Below are positions 35,346-44,276 of a stretch of DNA of 64,000 nucleotides, piece by piece. Both the position numbers and the translations under genes were made by a program. Location: positions 186,001 through 250,000 of the forward strand of contig CAVUID010000015.1 in NCBI GenBank assembly GCA_963741495.1, in the 5' to 3' direction. The DNA comes from Sulfurimicrobium sp963741495 (GTDB lineage Bacteria; Pseudomonadota; Gammaproteobacteria; Burkholderiales; Sulfuricellaceae). Each line of letters begins with the position of its first letter. The first letter of the stretch is position 1. The notes under the pieces are model-generated. The model saw only the letters and a program-made list of their open reading frames with translations. It was not told where the DNA came from and did not search any database.

Positions 35346-37199
35346 GTGAGTGGTTTGTGCGGCTGGATCGGTTATGGTGCCGCAACGGCCGAAAACCGTC
35401 AGTTAGCCGAAAGAATGGCCGGCGCACTGGCTCGTTTCGACGCCAGCGGCGTACAGGCTTTGGCGGGGGGGAGGAGCGCACTGGCGGTTGTGGCCAATAG
35501 AGAAAGTGCGCATGTTTACCAGCGGGAAGGCCTCCTGGCCGCAGTATGGGGCCAGGTCAGATTCAAGGATGTGCGTCTGGCTCATCTGGCGCAGACAGAG
35601 GGTGTGGCAAAAACCTTGGCTGACGGCTGGCGCGATATGGGCGAGCGGATTATTGCTGACTTGTCGGGTGCATTTTCTCTTTGCATCCTGAATGAAGGGA
35701 CGGGCGAGGCCGTTCTGGCAATCGACCGCATGGGTATCCAGCCGCTTTCCTACCAGGTTTCAGGCGAAGGTCTGGTCTTTGGTTCGTCCGCGGATGCGCT
35801 GGTTTTACACCCGCTGACAAAGCCGGAAATTGATCCGCAGGGGATTTATAACTACGTATATTTTCACATGATTCCGGGGGAGGGGACGGTCTACAAGGGC
35901 CAACAGCGCCTTCTGCCAGGCGAGTATCTCGTCTTCAGGAAAGGGAAGGCAGAAACCCGGAAGTACTGGGAAATGCAGTTCGTGGAACAGGAAAGACTGC
36001 CATTTGGCGAGCTTAAGCAGGCGTTTCTGGGGTTGCTGCACTCAAGCGTACACGAAGCCTGTGGCGATCAGGAAACCGGCGCATTCCTCAGCGGCGGGAC
36101 GGACAGCTCCACGATCGCCGGGATATTGGGCGCAGTGAGTGGCGGGCCCGCACGGACCTACTCCATTGGTTTCGAAGCCGATGGTTATGACGAGATGGAA
36201 TATGCTCGTATTGCAGCACGGCATTTTTCTACCCAGCATCACGAATATTATGTGACGCCGGATGATGTGGTCGCCGCTATTCCACAGATTGCGGCGATCT
36301 TCGACCAGCCTTTCGGCAACGCCTCTGCTGTGCCGGCATTTTATTGTGCCCGCATGGCGAAGGCGGATGGCTTGAGCAGGATACTGGGTGGTGACGGAGG
36401 GGATGAATTGTTTGGCGGCAACGAACGCTATGCCAAGCAAACGATTTTTTCTCTTTACGAGCGCATTCCTTCGGTATTGCGCAAAGCAGCCCTGGAACCT
36501 TTTGTCTTTAATATGCCCGGCGGTGGACGTATCCCGCTGCTGCGCAAGGCTCGCAGCTATATCGAACAGGCCTCGGTGCCAATGCCGGCGCGTCTTGAAA
36601 CCTATAACCTGCTGGAACGCTATGGTCATGATCAGGTGTTCACGCAGGCGTTTCTGGCAGCAACCGATATTGGACAGCCTCTCTCTCGCTTGAACGAAAC
36701 CTATCGTCAGGCTCATGCGGAAAGCCTGATCAATCGAATGCTTGCACTTGACCTGAAATTCACCCTGGCCGACAACGATTTGCCCAAGGTTGTAAAAGCA
36801 TGCGAACTAGCGGGGATGGAGGTGGCTTTTCCGTTTCTTAACGATGAAATGGTCGCATTTTCCGCACGGCTCGCGCCGGAACTCAAGCTCAGGGGAACGA
36901 AGCTGCGCTATTTCTTCAAGGAGGCGTTGCGGGGAACGCTGCCTGACGAGATCATTACCAAGCAAAAACACGGCTTCGGCCTGCCTTTTGGTGTCTGGCT
37001 TCAGAATCACAAGCCGTTGCAGGCGCTTGCCGCCGATAGCCTGAGTGATCTGAAATCGCGCCATATTGTGCGCGCCGATTTTATCGACAAACTGCTCGGG
37101 CAGCATCTGGACGAGCATGCCGGCTATCATGGCACCATGGTCTGGGTGCTGATGATGCTGGAACAATGGTTCAGGCAGCGCCAGGAAACTGCTGCCTGA
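35346..37199 (+). CDS. Asparagine-synthetase-like amide ligase, degenerate glutaminase
   Basis: 617-residue ATP-dependent ligase of the AsnB fold. The synthetase half is well conserved: FLSGGTDSSTIAGIL (PP-loop), GGDGGDELFGGNERY and KHGFGLPFGVWL. The N-terminal Ntn-type half starts MSGLCGWIGYG: Ser stands where class II amidotransferases have the nucleophile Cys2, with a Cys at residue 5 instead. Glutamine use is therefore doubtful. Related ligases accompany XrtA/PEP-CTERM loci, and others form lactams or lasso rings. The start is a GTG at 35346, following prsR by 81 bp. A palindromic element follows 16 bp after the stop. Substrate unknown. Confidence 0.8.
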   Translation: MSGLCGWIGYGAATAENRQLAERMAGALARFDASGVQALAGGRSALAVVANRESAHVYQREGLLAAVWGQVRFKDVRLAHLAQTEGVAKTLADGWRDMGERIIADLSGAFSLCILNEGTGEAVLAIDRMGIQPLSYQVSGEGLVFGSSADALVLHPLTKPEIDPQGIYNYVYFHMIPGEGTVYKGQQRLLPGEYLVFRKGKAETRKYWEMQFVEQERLPFGELKQAFLGLLHSSVHEACGDQETGAFLSGGTDSSTIAGILGAVSGGPARTYSIGFEADGYDEMEYARIAARHFSTQHHEYYVTPDDVVAAIPQIAAIFDQPFGNASAVPAFYCARMAKADGLSRILGGDGGDELFGGNERYAKQTIFSLYERIPSVLRKAALEPFVFNMPGGGRIPLLRKARSYIEQASVPMPARLETYNLLERYGHDQVFTQAFLAATDIGQPLSRLNETYRQAHAESLINRMLALDLKFTLADNDLPKVVKACELAGMEVAFPFLNDEMVAFSARLAPELKLRGTKLRYFFKEALRGTLPDEIITKQKHGFGLPFGVWLQNHKPLQALAADSLSDLKSRHIVRADFIDKLLGQHLDEHAGYHGTMVWVLMMLEQWFRQRQETAA

Positions 37200-37215
37200 T
37201 TCTTGCGCTGCATTA

Positions 37216-37453
37216 TCCTAGAAACCTTAGTTGACCGCTTTATTGAGTGCGTAACGCTATGAATGTAATTAATTTCTTCTTGAATCATGGGTCCACTCGT
37301 TTGGTGATGCCGCTACGTGGTGGATTGCACGGTTTTTGCGGCGCATGGTGGCGTTGCAACTCCTTGGAATGGAACGACCATTCCGCGTCGTTGCGCCTTG
37401 CCCTGCACCCCAAAAACCGCGCACTCCACCACGTCCAACTGAGGTTTCTAGGA
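37216..37453. repeat. 238-bp palindromic MITE-like element, second family
   Basis: Terminal inverted repeats TCCTAGAAACCTTAGTTGAC (left) and the complement of TCCTAGAAACCTCAGTTGG (right). Inside, ACGTGGTGGATTGCACGG pairs with a distant complement, so it can fold as a long hairpin. It is flanked by TTA on both sides (37213-37215, 37454-37456); the right TTA is the stop codon of the minus-strand GGDEF gene. No coding sequence. It shares the GGCGTTGC...CGCCTTGCC core style of the 167-bp element but has different ends. Confidence 0.8.
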
Positions 37454-39862
37454 TTATTTTTGGGTAAAAAAGCGGTAGGTGTTGCGACCATCCTGCTTGG
37501 CCTGGTACATCGCCGCGTCGGCTTTTCTTCTGAGTTCATCCATGTCACGGCTATCGTCCGGGTAAAGGCTGATGCCGATACTGAAGCTGATATTGACCTC
37601 CTGACGGTCGAACAGGTAAGGCTGCCGAACTGTGGTGAGCAGTTTTTCTGCCACCAGGGCCGCATCGCCTGCACCCTCGATGCCGGGAAGCAGAATGATG
37701 AATTCATCCCCACCCTGGCGGCTTACAGTGTCTTCCTCGCGCACGTTCTGCGTAAGCCGTTCAGCTACAGCCTGCAATAACTGGTCGCCGATGTTGTGGC
37801 CGAGAGAGTCGTTGATATCCTTGAAGTGATCGAGGTCGATGAACATCAAGGCCAGTCGCTCCTGCCGTCGTCCGGCATGGGCAATGGCCTGCTTTAATCG
37901 GTCCTGAAACAGCATGCGATTGGGCAGGCGGGTAAGGCCATCGTGTTCAGCAAGAAAGCGGATATGCGCCTCGGCAGCTTTGCGTTCGGTGATATCGGAA
38001 AAAGAGCCGATGTAGTTGATGGCCTCACCTTTCTCGTTTCTGATGATACTGATATGGAGCCATTTGGGATAAATTTCCCCATTTTTGCGCCGATCCCATA
38101 TTTCACCCCGCCACTGGCCTGATTCAAGCAGTGTTGCCCACATCTGCTGGTAAAAATCCCGGTCTTGCTGACCTGAACTGAGAATTTTTGGATTGGCGCC
38201 GATTACTTCCTGCGACGAATATCCGGTGATGGCGGTGAATGCCCGATTGACCGAGATGATGCGGTTTTCCCTGTCGGTGATCAGGATGCCCTCGCCACTG
38301 TTTTCGAAAACCTGGGCCGCAAGTTGCAATTGATCTTCGGTGCGCTTGCGCTCGGTAATGTCATCACAGATCACAAGCAGGTGAGCGGGTTTCCCTTCCG
38401 CATCGAACAATGGCAGCTTGCGGGTGTGGAGGTAAATGATGGCATTGCCGGCAGTGCTGACTTCGACAGGAATGTCCACAATATTACCTTCCCGAATGGC
38501 TCGCTCATCACTTGTCTGGTAAGTTTCGGCCTGTTCCTGAGGCCAGTTTTCATAGGCATTTCGGCCAAGTACATGTGCACGGGGCAATTTAAAAATGGAT
38601 TCCGACGCCTTGTTCCAGCGGGTGATGCGGAACGCGTTCTTTGGATCCTTGGTGAAAACCGAAATGGGGATGTTTTCCACAATATTGTCCAGCAGGGACT
38701 CATTTTCCTTCAGAGCCTGCATGGCTTGCTTCATCCTGCCTAGCGCATTGGCACGTGCTGTCGCCATTGTGCGGGCTGCAATCAGGGCCCAGGTCAACGT
38801 GGCCAGCAGCAGGCTGACCATTGCGCCAAAAAAGAGCAGAGAGTGTGGCCGCTGATGATCCATGGCCGCGTCGAAGGCGGGCAGGGAGGCAAAAATCAGT
38901 GTCCAGTTGCGGCCGCCGATGCTGGCATTTCTGCGGGTATTGAAATTACCTGTGTGGCCGTGTTTGGGTGGGTGAGAATATGCCCGGTCGCTATCGTAAA
39001 ACTGGTTTTCCACAGTGGCTTCAGTACCGTCGAAAATATGCAGGTCCATCTTGGATTGACTCTCGCCAAGAATGCCCGCCATCAGGTCGTAGGTGCAGAA
39101 AGCTGCGGCAATGTAGCCCGTCAGGGCAGTTCGACGCTGCTCGATGGTCTGAATGGGCTGGCCATGCCGGTAAACAGGAAGCACCATGATGAAACCGGGC
39201 TGCGGCTCTTTGTCATCTTTTTGCATCATCAGGGTGATTTTTGCGCTTGCTGTTACGTGTCCGGAGTCGCGCGCAAATTCCAGTGCGGCACGGCGCTTTG
39301 GTTCCGAGTAGGCGTCGTAGCCGAATACCTTTAGATTCTTGCCTGCAAAAGGTTCGGTGAAAACCAGCGGGGCGTATTCGGAGCGCTGTTCAGCAGGATA
39401 AATGGCGTAGTTGGGAAAGCCACTCTCACGGACGGATTTTTCGTGGGATGCCTTGTCCTGTCCTCTGACGAGTTGGTGGTAGCCCAAAGCCTGAAGGCCA
39501 GGGTAGTTTTTGTGCAGGTTCAGCTTCTGAATATAGATGCGCCATTCTTCGCGTTCGACGGAAGTGGAGGCATCGAACAGACCGGCTCCGCCACGCATCA
39601 CCTGGGTGTAAATCTCCATGCGTGTTTCAATTGCGGTTTTGATTTCTTCCGCTCGAATTTCGAAAATCTGCCTTGCTGTGGCAATTTCATCCTGTTTTGC
39701 CTGGTGCCAACTCCAGAGCGTCAATGTCAGGGAGAAAAGAAAAACCAGAGAGGCAGCCAGCAAGCCCTTCTGCGCAGAGTCCGTCGATTTCATACCGAAA
39801 CCCGGACGCGCCGCTCCCGCATTCTGAACAGTTGAGGAAGAATTGGATTGCGCGGTGTTCAT
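37454..39862 (-). CDS. CHASE-PAS-PAS-GGDEF diguanylate cyclase
   Basis: 802-residue membrane protein. An N-terminal helix (LLAASLVFLFSLTLTLW) is followed by a periplasmic CHASE domain (about 75-310), a second helix, two PAS domains (about 380-510 and 515-635, the second ending SFSDITERKAAE) and a GGDEF domain. The active-site GGDEF is intact, and the REED five residues before it fits the c-di-GMP inhibitory I-site, so it should make c-di-GMP and be feedback-inhibited. No EAL domain is present. Its TAA stop coincides with the flank of the 238-bp element. It is convergent with the EPS ligase gene; a link to EPS output is plausible but inferred. Confidence 0.92.
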   Translation of the reverse strand: MNTAQSNSSSTVQNAGAARPGFGMKSTDSAQKGLLAASLVFLFSLTLTLWSWHQAKQDEIATARQIFEIRAEEIKTAIETRMEIYTQVMRGGAGLFDASTSVEREEWRIYIQKLNLHKNYPGLQALGYHQLVRGQDKASHEKSVRESGFPNYAIYPAEQRSEYAPLVFTEPFAGKNLKVFGYDAYSEPKRRAALEFARDSGHVTASAKITLMMQKDDKEPQPGFIMVLPVYRHGQPIQTIEQRRTALTGYIAAAFCTYDLMAGILGESQSKMDLHIFDGTEATVENQFYDSDRAYSHPPKHGHTGNFNTRRNASIGGRNWTLIFASLPAFDAAMDHQRPHSLLFFGAMVSLLLATLTWALIAARTMATARANALGRMKQAMQALKENESLLDNIVENIPISVFTKDPKNAFRITRWNKASESIFKLPRAHVLGRNAYENWPQEQAETYQTSDERAIREGNIVDIPVEVSTAGNAIIYLHTRKLPLFDAEGKPAHLLVICDDITERKRTEDQLQLAAQVFENSGEGILITDRENRIISVNRAFTAITGYSSQEVIGANPKILSSGQQDRDFYQQMWATLLESGQWRGEIWDRRKNGEIYPKWLHISIIRNEKGEAINYIGSFSDITERKAAEAHIRFLAEHDGLTRLPNRMLFQDRLKQAIAHAGRRQERLALMFIDLDHFKDINDSLGHNIGDQLLQAVAERLTQNVREEDTVSRQGGDEFIILLPGIEGAGDAALVAEKLLTTVRQPYLFDRQEVNISFSIGISLYPDDSRDMDELRRKADAAMYQAKQDGRNTYRFFTQK

Positions 39863-40118
39863 GATCTGAATACTCGATTAACCCAGTCGGGTTTATTATA
39901 GTCCAAAACATTCATAGCCGAGCTGTTTAAGTGTGTTTTGCCATCTTGTTTCTACACGCAGGTTAAATTAATCGTAATCAAGGATGACGTAAGAATTGAT
40001 AAGATGGCACTGGATTGAAAAGGTGCTGCTTTAGGTCAAGCCTGTTTCTTTGAAAAGTTGTGGATGCGGGCAACTCCGGCTTGAAACACCGGGTTATGGA
40101 ATGGAGAAAAATAGACAA

Positions 40119-40466
40119 ATGAAATCGGTAATTTTGAAATTATGCGCGCTTGCGTTGCTGGGAATTATGGCTGCGCCATCATGGTCGGGAAGTATTGATG
40201 GAAATGCGGTGGTGGGTGGGGCTTTGGGCGGCGCGACTGGCGCAGCGATCGGTTCGGCAGTCGGTGGGCGCGATGGCGCAATCATTGGCGGTGCACTGGG
40301 AGGCGCGACAGGTACGGCCTTGATGACAAATGACAGGCGCCAAACACGGACGGCAGGGCAGCGTAATGTTGTTTATGTGGATGAGCGCTATGACAACGGT
40401 CAGCGCCGTGGACACTACAAAAACAAGCACAAACACCGACATGGCCGCGGCCACGATTATGACTGA
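40119..40466 (+). CDS. Glycine-zipper exported protein
   Basis: 115-residue protein with a signal peptide (VILKLCALALLGIMAAPSWS) and a Gly-zipper region of two helices (GNAVVGGALGGATGAAIGSAVGG; GAIIGGALGGATGTAL), typical of small outer-membrane or envelope proteins. The C-terminus is basic and His/Lys/Arg-rich (GHYKNKHKHRHGRGHDYD), possibly metal-binding. The start at 40119 is chosen for the signal peptide; an ATG at 40101 adds six residues. Function unknown. The 256-bp gap upstream holds no gene. It ends at a strong terminator shared with rhlE. Confidence 0.75.
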   Translation: MKSVILKLCALALLGIMAAPSWSGSIDGNAVVGGALGGATGAAIGSAVGGRDGAIIGGALGGATGTALMTNDRRQTRTAGQRNVVYVDERYDNGQRRGHYKNKHKHRHGRGHDYD

Positions 40467-40480
40467 GATACAGTGAACAG

Positions 40481-40508
40481 AAAAAAGGCGCCAAGCGGCG
40501 CCTTTTTT
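40481..40508. terminator. Bidirectional Rho-independent terminator
   Basis: AAAAAAGGCGCC-AAGC-GGCGCCTTTTTT: a perfect GC stem with A/T tracts on both sides, between the convergent glycine-zipper and rhlE genes. Confidence 0.92.
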
Positions 40509-40526
40509 ATTGCTTGCTAAAGCGAA

Positions 40527-41837
40527 TTAGCCGTGACGGCGTCCGCTGTGATGGGCAAAACCACCGCTGTTCGGGCGTTTTTCACCGTTGCGTGCGAACC
40601 CGCCTTCACGGCGCGGTTGGCCGGAAGCGCCGCGGCTGCCGCCCGGCTTTCCGGAGAATTTGCGATCCTGGCCGGAGCGAGGTGCATTTGGACGTGGCAC
40701 ACGCTTGGGTTCGAGACCTGCAATGGTATGCGGCGCAATGGTTTGGCCGGTGAAGCGCTCAATCCTCTGCAGAAGCTGCATGTCCCGGTAGGAGGCAAAA
40801 GAAACGGCGATGCCGGAAGCGCCTGCGCGGCCAGTGCGGCCGATGCGGTGCACATAATCTTCGGCAAATTTGGGTAGATCGAAATTGATCACGTGGCTGA
40901 TGCCTGCAACGTCAATGCCGCGTGCTGCCACATCCGTGGCGACCAGGACGCGCAAGCCGCCGCGGCGCAGTTTGGTCAGGGTGCGGTTGCGAGCGCCCTG
41001 ATTCATGTCACCATGAAGCGCAGCAGCAGCGTGGCCCTGGGCGAACAGGTCCTCGGCCAGCATGTCGGCATCACGCTTGGTGGCGGTAAAAACAATTGCC
41101 TGCGTCAGGTCGATGTCGGTGAGCATGTGTTGCAGCAGGAGATTTTTGTGCGCCATGTCGTCTACAAAGTGCAGGCGTTGTTCGATGTTCTCGTGGCGGT
41201 CCTGTTGTGCAGCAACCTGAATGCGTTTTGGGTCTTTCAGCAGGCGTGTGGCCAGCTTGCCGATGTTGCCGTCGAGTGTGGCGGAAAAGAGCAGGGTCTG
41301 ACGACTGGCCGGGGTGGCACTGGCAATTTTTTCCACGTCTTCAATGAAACCCATATCCAGCATGCGGTCGGCTTCGTCCAGAATCAGCATTTCAAGGCGG
41401 GAAAAATCAATCCGGCCGCGGTCGATGTGATCGATCAGGCGGCCTGGCGTCGCGACCAGAATGTCCACATAGCCTGACAGCAGCTTGTTTTGCAAAGGAT
41501 ATGGCATGCCACCGAGAATGCTGACGGTATTAAGGCGAAGATGCTTGCCATACTTGCGTGCAGCGTCGTTGACCTGGGTTGCCAGTTCGCGGGTGGGCGT
41601 CAGTACCAGGACGCGAGGCCCTTTGCTTTTGACGGCAGAAGGAGTGGAAAGGCGATGAATGGCGGGCAGCATGAAGGCTGCAGTTTTGCCTGTGCCGGTT
41701 TGTGCCGAGGCCATGATGTCCCGGCCAGCCAGGACTTCAGGAATGGCTTCAGCCTGAATTGGCGTAGGCGTGGTATAGCCACTGTCAGCAATGGCTTGAA
41801 GAATGGAGGGGTGCAGCTTGAGATTTTCAAAAGACAC
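40527..41837 (-). CDS. rhlE: DEAD-box RNA helicase RhlE
   Basis: 436-residue ATP-dependent RNA helicase for RNA remodelling and ribosome assembly. Motifs in order: Q motif (FENLKLHPSILQAI...TPIQ), motif I (AQTGTGKTAA), PTRELA, TPGRLIDH, DEAD in ILDEADRMLDMGF, SAT (LFSATL), and the C-terminal RecA domain with VATDVAARGIDV and HRIGRTGRAG. The tail is basic and Gly/Arg/Ser-rich, as in RhlE. It is divergent from typA. Confidence 0.95.
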   Translation of the reverse strand: MSFENLKLHPSILQAIADSGYTTPTPIQAEAIPEVLAGRDIMASAQTGTGKTAAFMLPAIHRLSTPSAVKSKGPRVLVLTPTRELATQVNDAARKYGKHLRLNTVSILGGMPYPLQNKLLSGYVDILVATPGRLIDHIDRGRIDFSRLEMLILDEADRMLDMGFIEDVEKIASATPASRQTLLFSATLDGNIGKLATRLLKDPKRIQVAAQQDRHENIEQRLHFVDDMAHKNLLLQHMLTDIDLTQAIVFTATKRDADMLAEDLFAQGHAAAALHGDMNQGARNRTLTKLRRGGLRVLVATDVAARGIDVAGISHVINFDLPKFAEDYVHRIGRTGRAGASGIAVSFASYRDMQLLQRIERFTGQTIAPHTIAGLEPKRVPRPNAPRSGQDRKFSGKPGGSRGASGQPRREGGFARNGEKRPNSGGFAHHSGRRHG

Positions 41838-42192
41838 GGAATTTCCTTAAGTTTAATTCGCGCGGCAACACTTTCTCACCCTTGTATGCAAGGTTAAATT
41901 AAGAGGTGCTGACAAAACGCTATATAAAGGGGCGCACAGGCAGGTAACGGCGAGACTTGCCGGAAATTCCGGGGAGAAACCTCTGCATAACACCGCGCGG
42001 CGCAAAAAACATCGTCGCTAACCGGGGTGCAATCACATTTCCAGGAATGTCTGAAAAAGAAGGGGCCAGAGATCGATGAACTCAATGGACGGAAATGTAT
42101 CCGACCAAGCCGACGCATTATACGGGTTTTTTATAAAATTACCAGATGGTTATGCTAAAATGCCCAGCTTTTTACCGCACCGGAAATTTTTC
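41838..42192. other. Intergenic region between divergent rhlE and typA
   Basis: 355 bp without a supported gene. It holds AT-rich promoter-like stretches (for example TATAAA at about 41925, TTATAAAATTACC and GCTAAAATG at about 42130-42162) that could serve rhlE and typA. An in-frame extension of typA back to 42076 is rejected because TypA proteins start at MSRALRNIAIIAHVDHG. Confidence 0.5.
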
Positions 42193-44007
42193 ATGTCACG
42201 CGCCCTTCGTAATATCGCCATTATCGCCCACGTTGACCACGGCAAAACCACGCTTGTCGACAAACTTCTGCAGCAGGCCGGCACATTCGCTGCGCACCAG
42301 CAGGTTACAGAACGGGTGATGGACAGCAATGACCTGGAAAAAGAGCGTGGCATCACCATTCTGGCCAAGAACACATCGATCGAGTATGAAGGCCACCATA
42401 TCAATATCGTAGACACTCCGGGACACGCTGACTTCGGTGGCGAAGTTGAGCGCGTGCTGTCCATGGTTGATGGCGTGTTGTTGCTGGTGGATGCGGTGGA
42501 AGGCCCAATGCCGCAGACCCGCTTTGTAACCAAAAAGGCTTTGGCGCTTGGCCTCAAGCCCATCGTAGTTGTAAACAAAATCGACCGTCCCGGCTCGCGA
42601 CCTGACTGGGTGGTAAACCAGACATTCGATCTTTTCGACAAACTTGGCGCAACCGAAGAGCAACTGGATTTCCCCGTGGTCTATGCTTCGGCCCTGAACG
42701 GGTTTGCCTCTCTCGATGCCAACGAGGCAAGTGATAACATGCGAGTGCTGTTCGAAGCTGTTCTCAAGCACGTTCCCTCTCCTGAAGGTGATCCCGACCA
42801 GCCGCTGCAATTGCAGATTTCCGCACTTGATTATTCCAGTTACGTTGGCCGCATCGGTATTGGCCGTGTTGCTCGCGGCCGTCTGAAGCCCAGCCAGGAA
42901 GTGCTGGTGATGCGCGGACCCGGAGACAAGGGGGTGCGCGCTAAAATCAACCAGGTGCTGGGTTTCAGCGGTTTGAACCGGGTGCAACTGGACGAGGCGC
43001 AGGCGGGCGATATCGTTGTGATCAACGGAATCGACGAAATTGGTATCGGCGTTACGCTGACCGCAATCGATTCGCCCGAAGCGTTGCCGATGCTGACCGT
43101 AGACGAACCTACCCTGACCATGAATTTCCAGGTCAATAATTCCCCTCTGGCCGGACAGGAAGGTAAGTTCGTTACCAGTCGCCAGATTCGCGAGCGTCTG
43201 AACAAGGAATTGCTCACCAACGTCGCGTTGCGTGTTACCGAAACCGGTGATGCTGATGTGTTTGAAGTTGCCGGACGTGGCGAGTTGCACCTCACGATTC
43301 TGCTCGAAACCATGCGCCGTGAGGGTTATGAGCTATCGGTGTCGCGCCCGCGCGTGCTGATCAAGGAAATCGATGGCGAGAAGTGCGAGCCGTTCGAGAT
43401 GCTGACAGCAGACGTTGAAGATGCCAATCAGGGTGCTGTGATGGAAGAACTCGGCCGCCGCCGTGGCGATTTGCAGGACATGCTGCCCGATGGTCAGGGG
43501 CGCGTGCGTCTGGATTACCGTATTCCGGCCCGTGGCCTGATCGGCTTTCAGTCCGAGTTCATGACATTGACGCGCGGTACTGGCGTAATGAGCCACGTTT
43601 TCGACGAATATGCACCGATGAAAGCAGACATTCCTTCTCGTCACAACGGTGTGCTGATCTCACAAGACAACGGCGAGGCAGTGGCCTACGCACTGTGGAA
43701 GCTGGAAGATCGCGGCCGCATGTTTGTTTCCCCTGGCGACAAATTGTATGAAGGCATGATCATCGGCATTCATAGCCGCGATAACGATCTGGTGGTAAAC
43801 CCGATCAAGGGTAAGCAACTAACCAACATACGTTCTTCCGGTACTGATGAAGCTGTGCGCCTGACGCCACCGGTTCAGCTGACCCTTGAATCCGCCGTGG
43901 AATTCATTGCAGACGACGAACTGGTTGAACTCACACCCAAATCAATCCGCCTCCGCAAACGCTTCCTTACTGAAAACGAACGCAAGCGGAACGCGCGCGG
44001 CCTGTGA
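42193..44007 (+). CDS. typA: Translational GTPase TypA/BipA
   Basis: 604-residue ribosome-associated GTPase. G1 is AHVDHGKTTLVDKLL, the effector region is ERGITILAKNTS, G3 is DTPGHADFGGEVERVL, and G4 is VVNKIDRPGSRPDWV. EF-G-like domains and the TypA C-terminal domain (GRMFVSPGDKLYEGMIIG; HSRDNDLVVNP) follow. The start at 42193 matches the family. A 42-bp part of its 3' end is duplicated just downstream. Confidence 0.96.
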   Translation: MSRALRNIAIIAHVDHGKTTLVDKLLQQAGTFAAHQQVTERVMDSNDLEKERGITILAKNTSIEYEGHHINIVDTPGHADFGGEVERVLSMVDGVLLLVDAVEGPMPQTRFVTKKALALGLKPIVVVNKIDRPGSRPDWVVNQTFDLFDKLGATEEQLDFPVVYASALNGFASLDANEASDNMRVLFEAVLKHVPSPEGDPDQPLQLQISALDYSSYVGRIGIGRVARGRLKPSQEVLVMRGPGDKGVRAKINQVLGFSGLNRVQLDEAQAGDIVVINGIDEIGIGVTLTAIDSPEALPMLTVDEPTLTMNFQVNNSPLAGQEGKFVTSRQIRERLNKELLTNVALRVTETGDADVFEVAGRGELHLTILLETMRREGYELSVSRPRVLIKEIDGEKCEPFEMLTADVEDANQGAVMEELGRRRGDLQDMLPDGQGRVRLDYRIPARGLIGFQSEFMTLTRGTGVMSHVFDEYAPMKADIPSRHNGVLISQDNGEAVAYALWKLEDRGRMFVSPGDKLYEGMIIGIHSRDNDLVVNPIKGKQLTNIRSSGTDEAVRLTPPVQLTLESAVEFIADDELVELTPKSIRLRKRFLTENERKRNARGL

Positions 44008-44093
44008 GTTTCAGAGCAGGCTTATGCGCCCTCGGCGCGTTAGCCGGAACTAAAACGAACGCAAGCGGAACGCGCGCGGCCTGTGAGTTTCAG
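43973..44093. repeat. 42-bp direct duplication of the typA 3' end
   Basis: Positions 43973-44014 (end of typA, including its stop) are exactly repeated at 44052-44093, with 37 bp between. The second copy is outside the reading frame and is non-coding; the duplication probably arose by slippage or local recombination. Confidence 0.9.
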
Positions 44094-44128
44094 TAAAAGC
44101 TAAAGTGCTCGGGCTTGTTGGCTTTTAC
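44093..44128 (+). terminator. Possible typA terminator hairpin
   Basis: GTAAAAGC (44093-44100) and GCTTTTAC (44121-44128) form an 8-bp stem, followed by TT and an AT-rich stretch. It is weak. The rest of the 269-bp gap to fimV holds no gene. Confidence 0.4.
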
Positions 44129-44276
44129 TTGATTGATTCAAGGTACGATTCTGACAGGATTAATTGAATAAGCCGTTTGCATCAAATAACTTGATGGGAG
44201 CGCGCGGACTATTATAAACTCGACGGCTGGTGCGGGTTTTGCGCCATTCCCTTGTTTTTTGAAAAAGGTTGGGCGG

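Noticed and set aside
44130..44150. FNR box (TTGATTGATTCAAG) before fimV
   Set aside because: The half-sites are too close together for TTGAT-N4-ATCAA, and fimV is not an expected FNR target.
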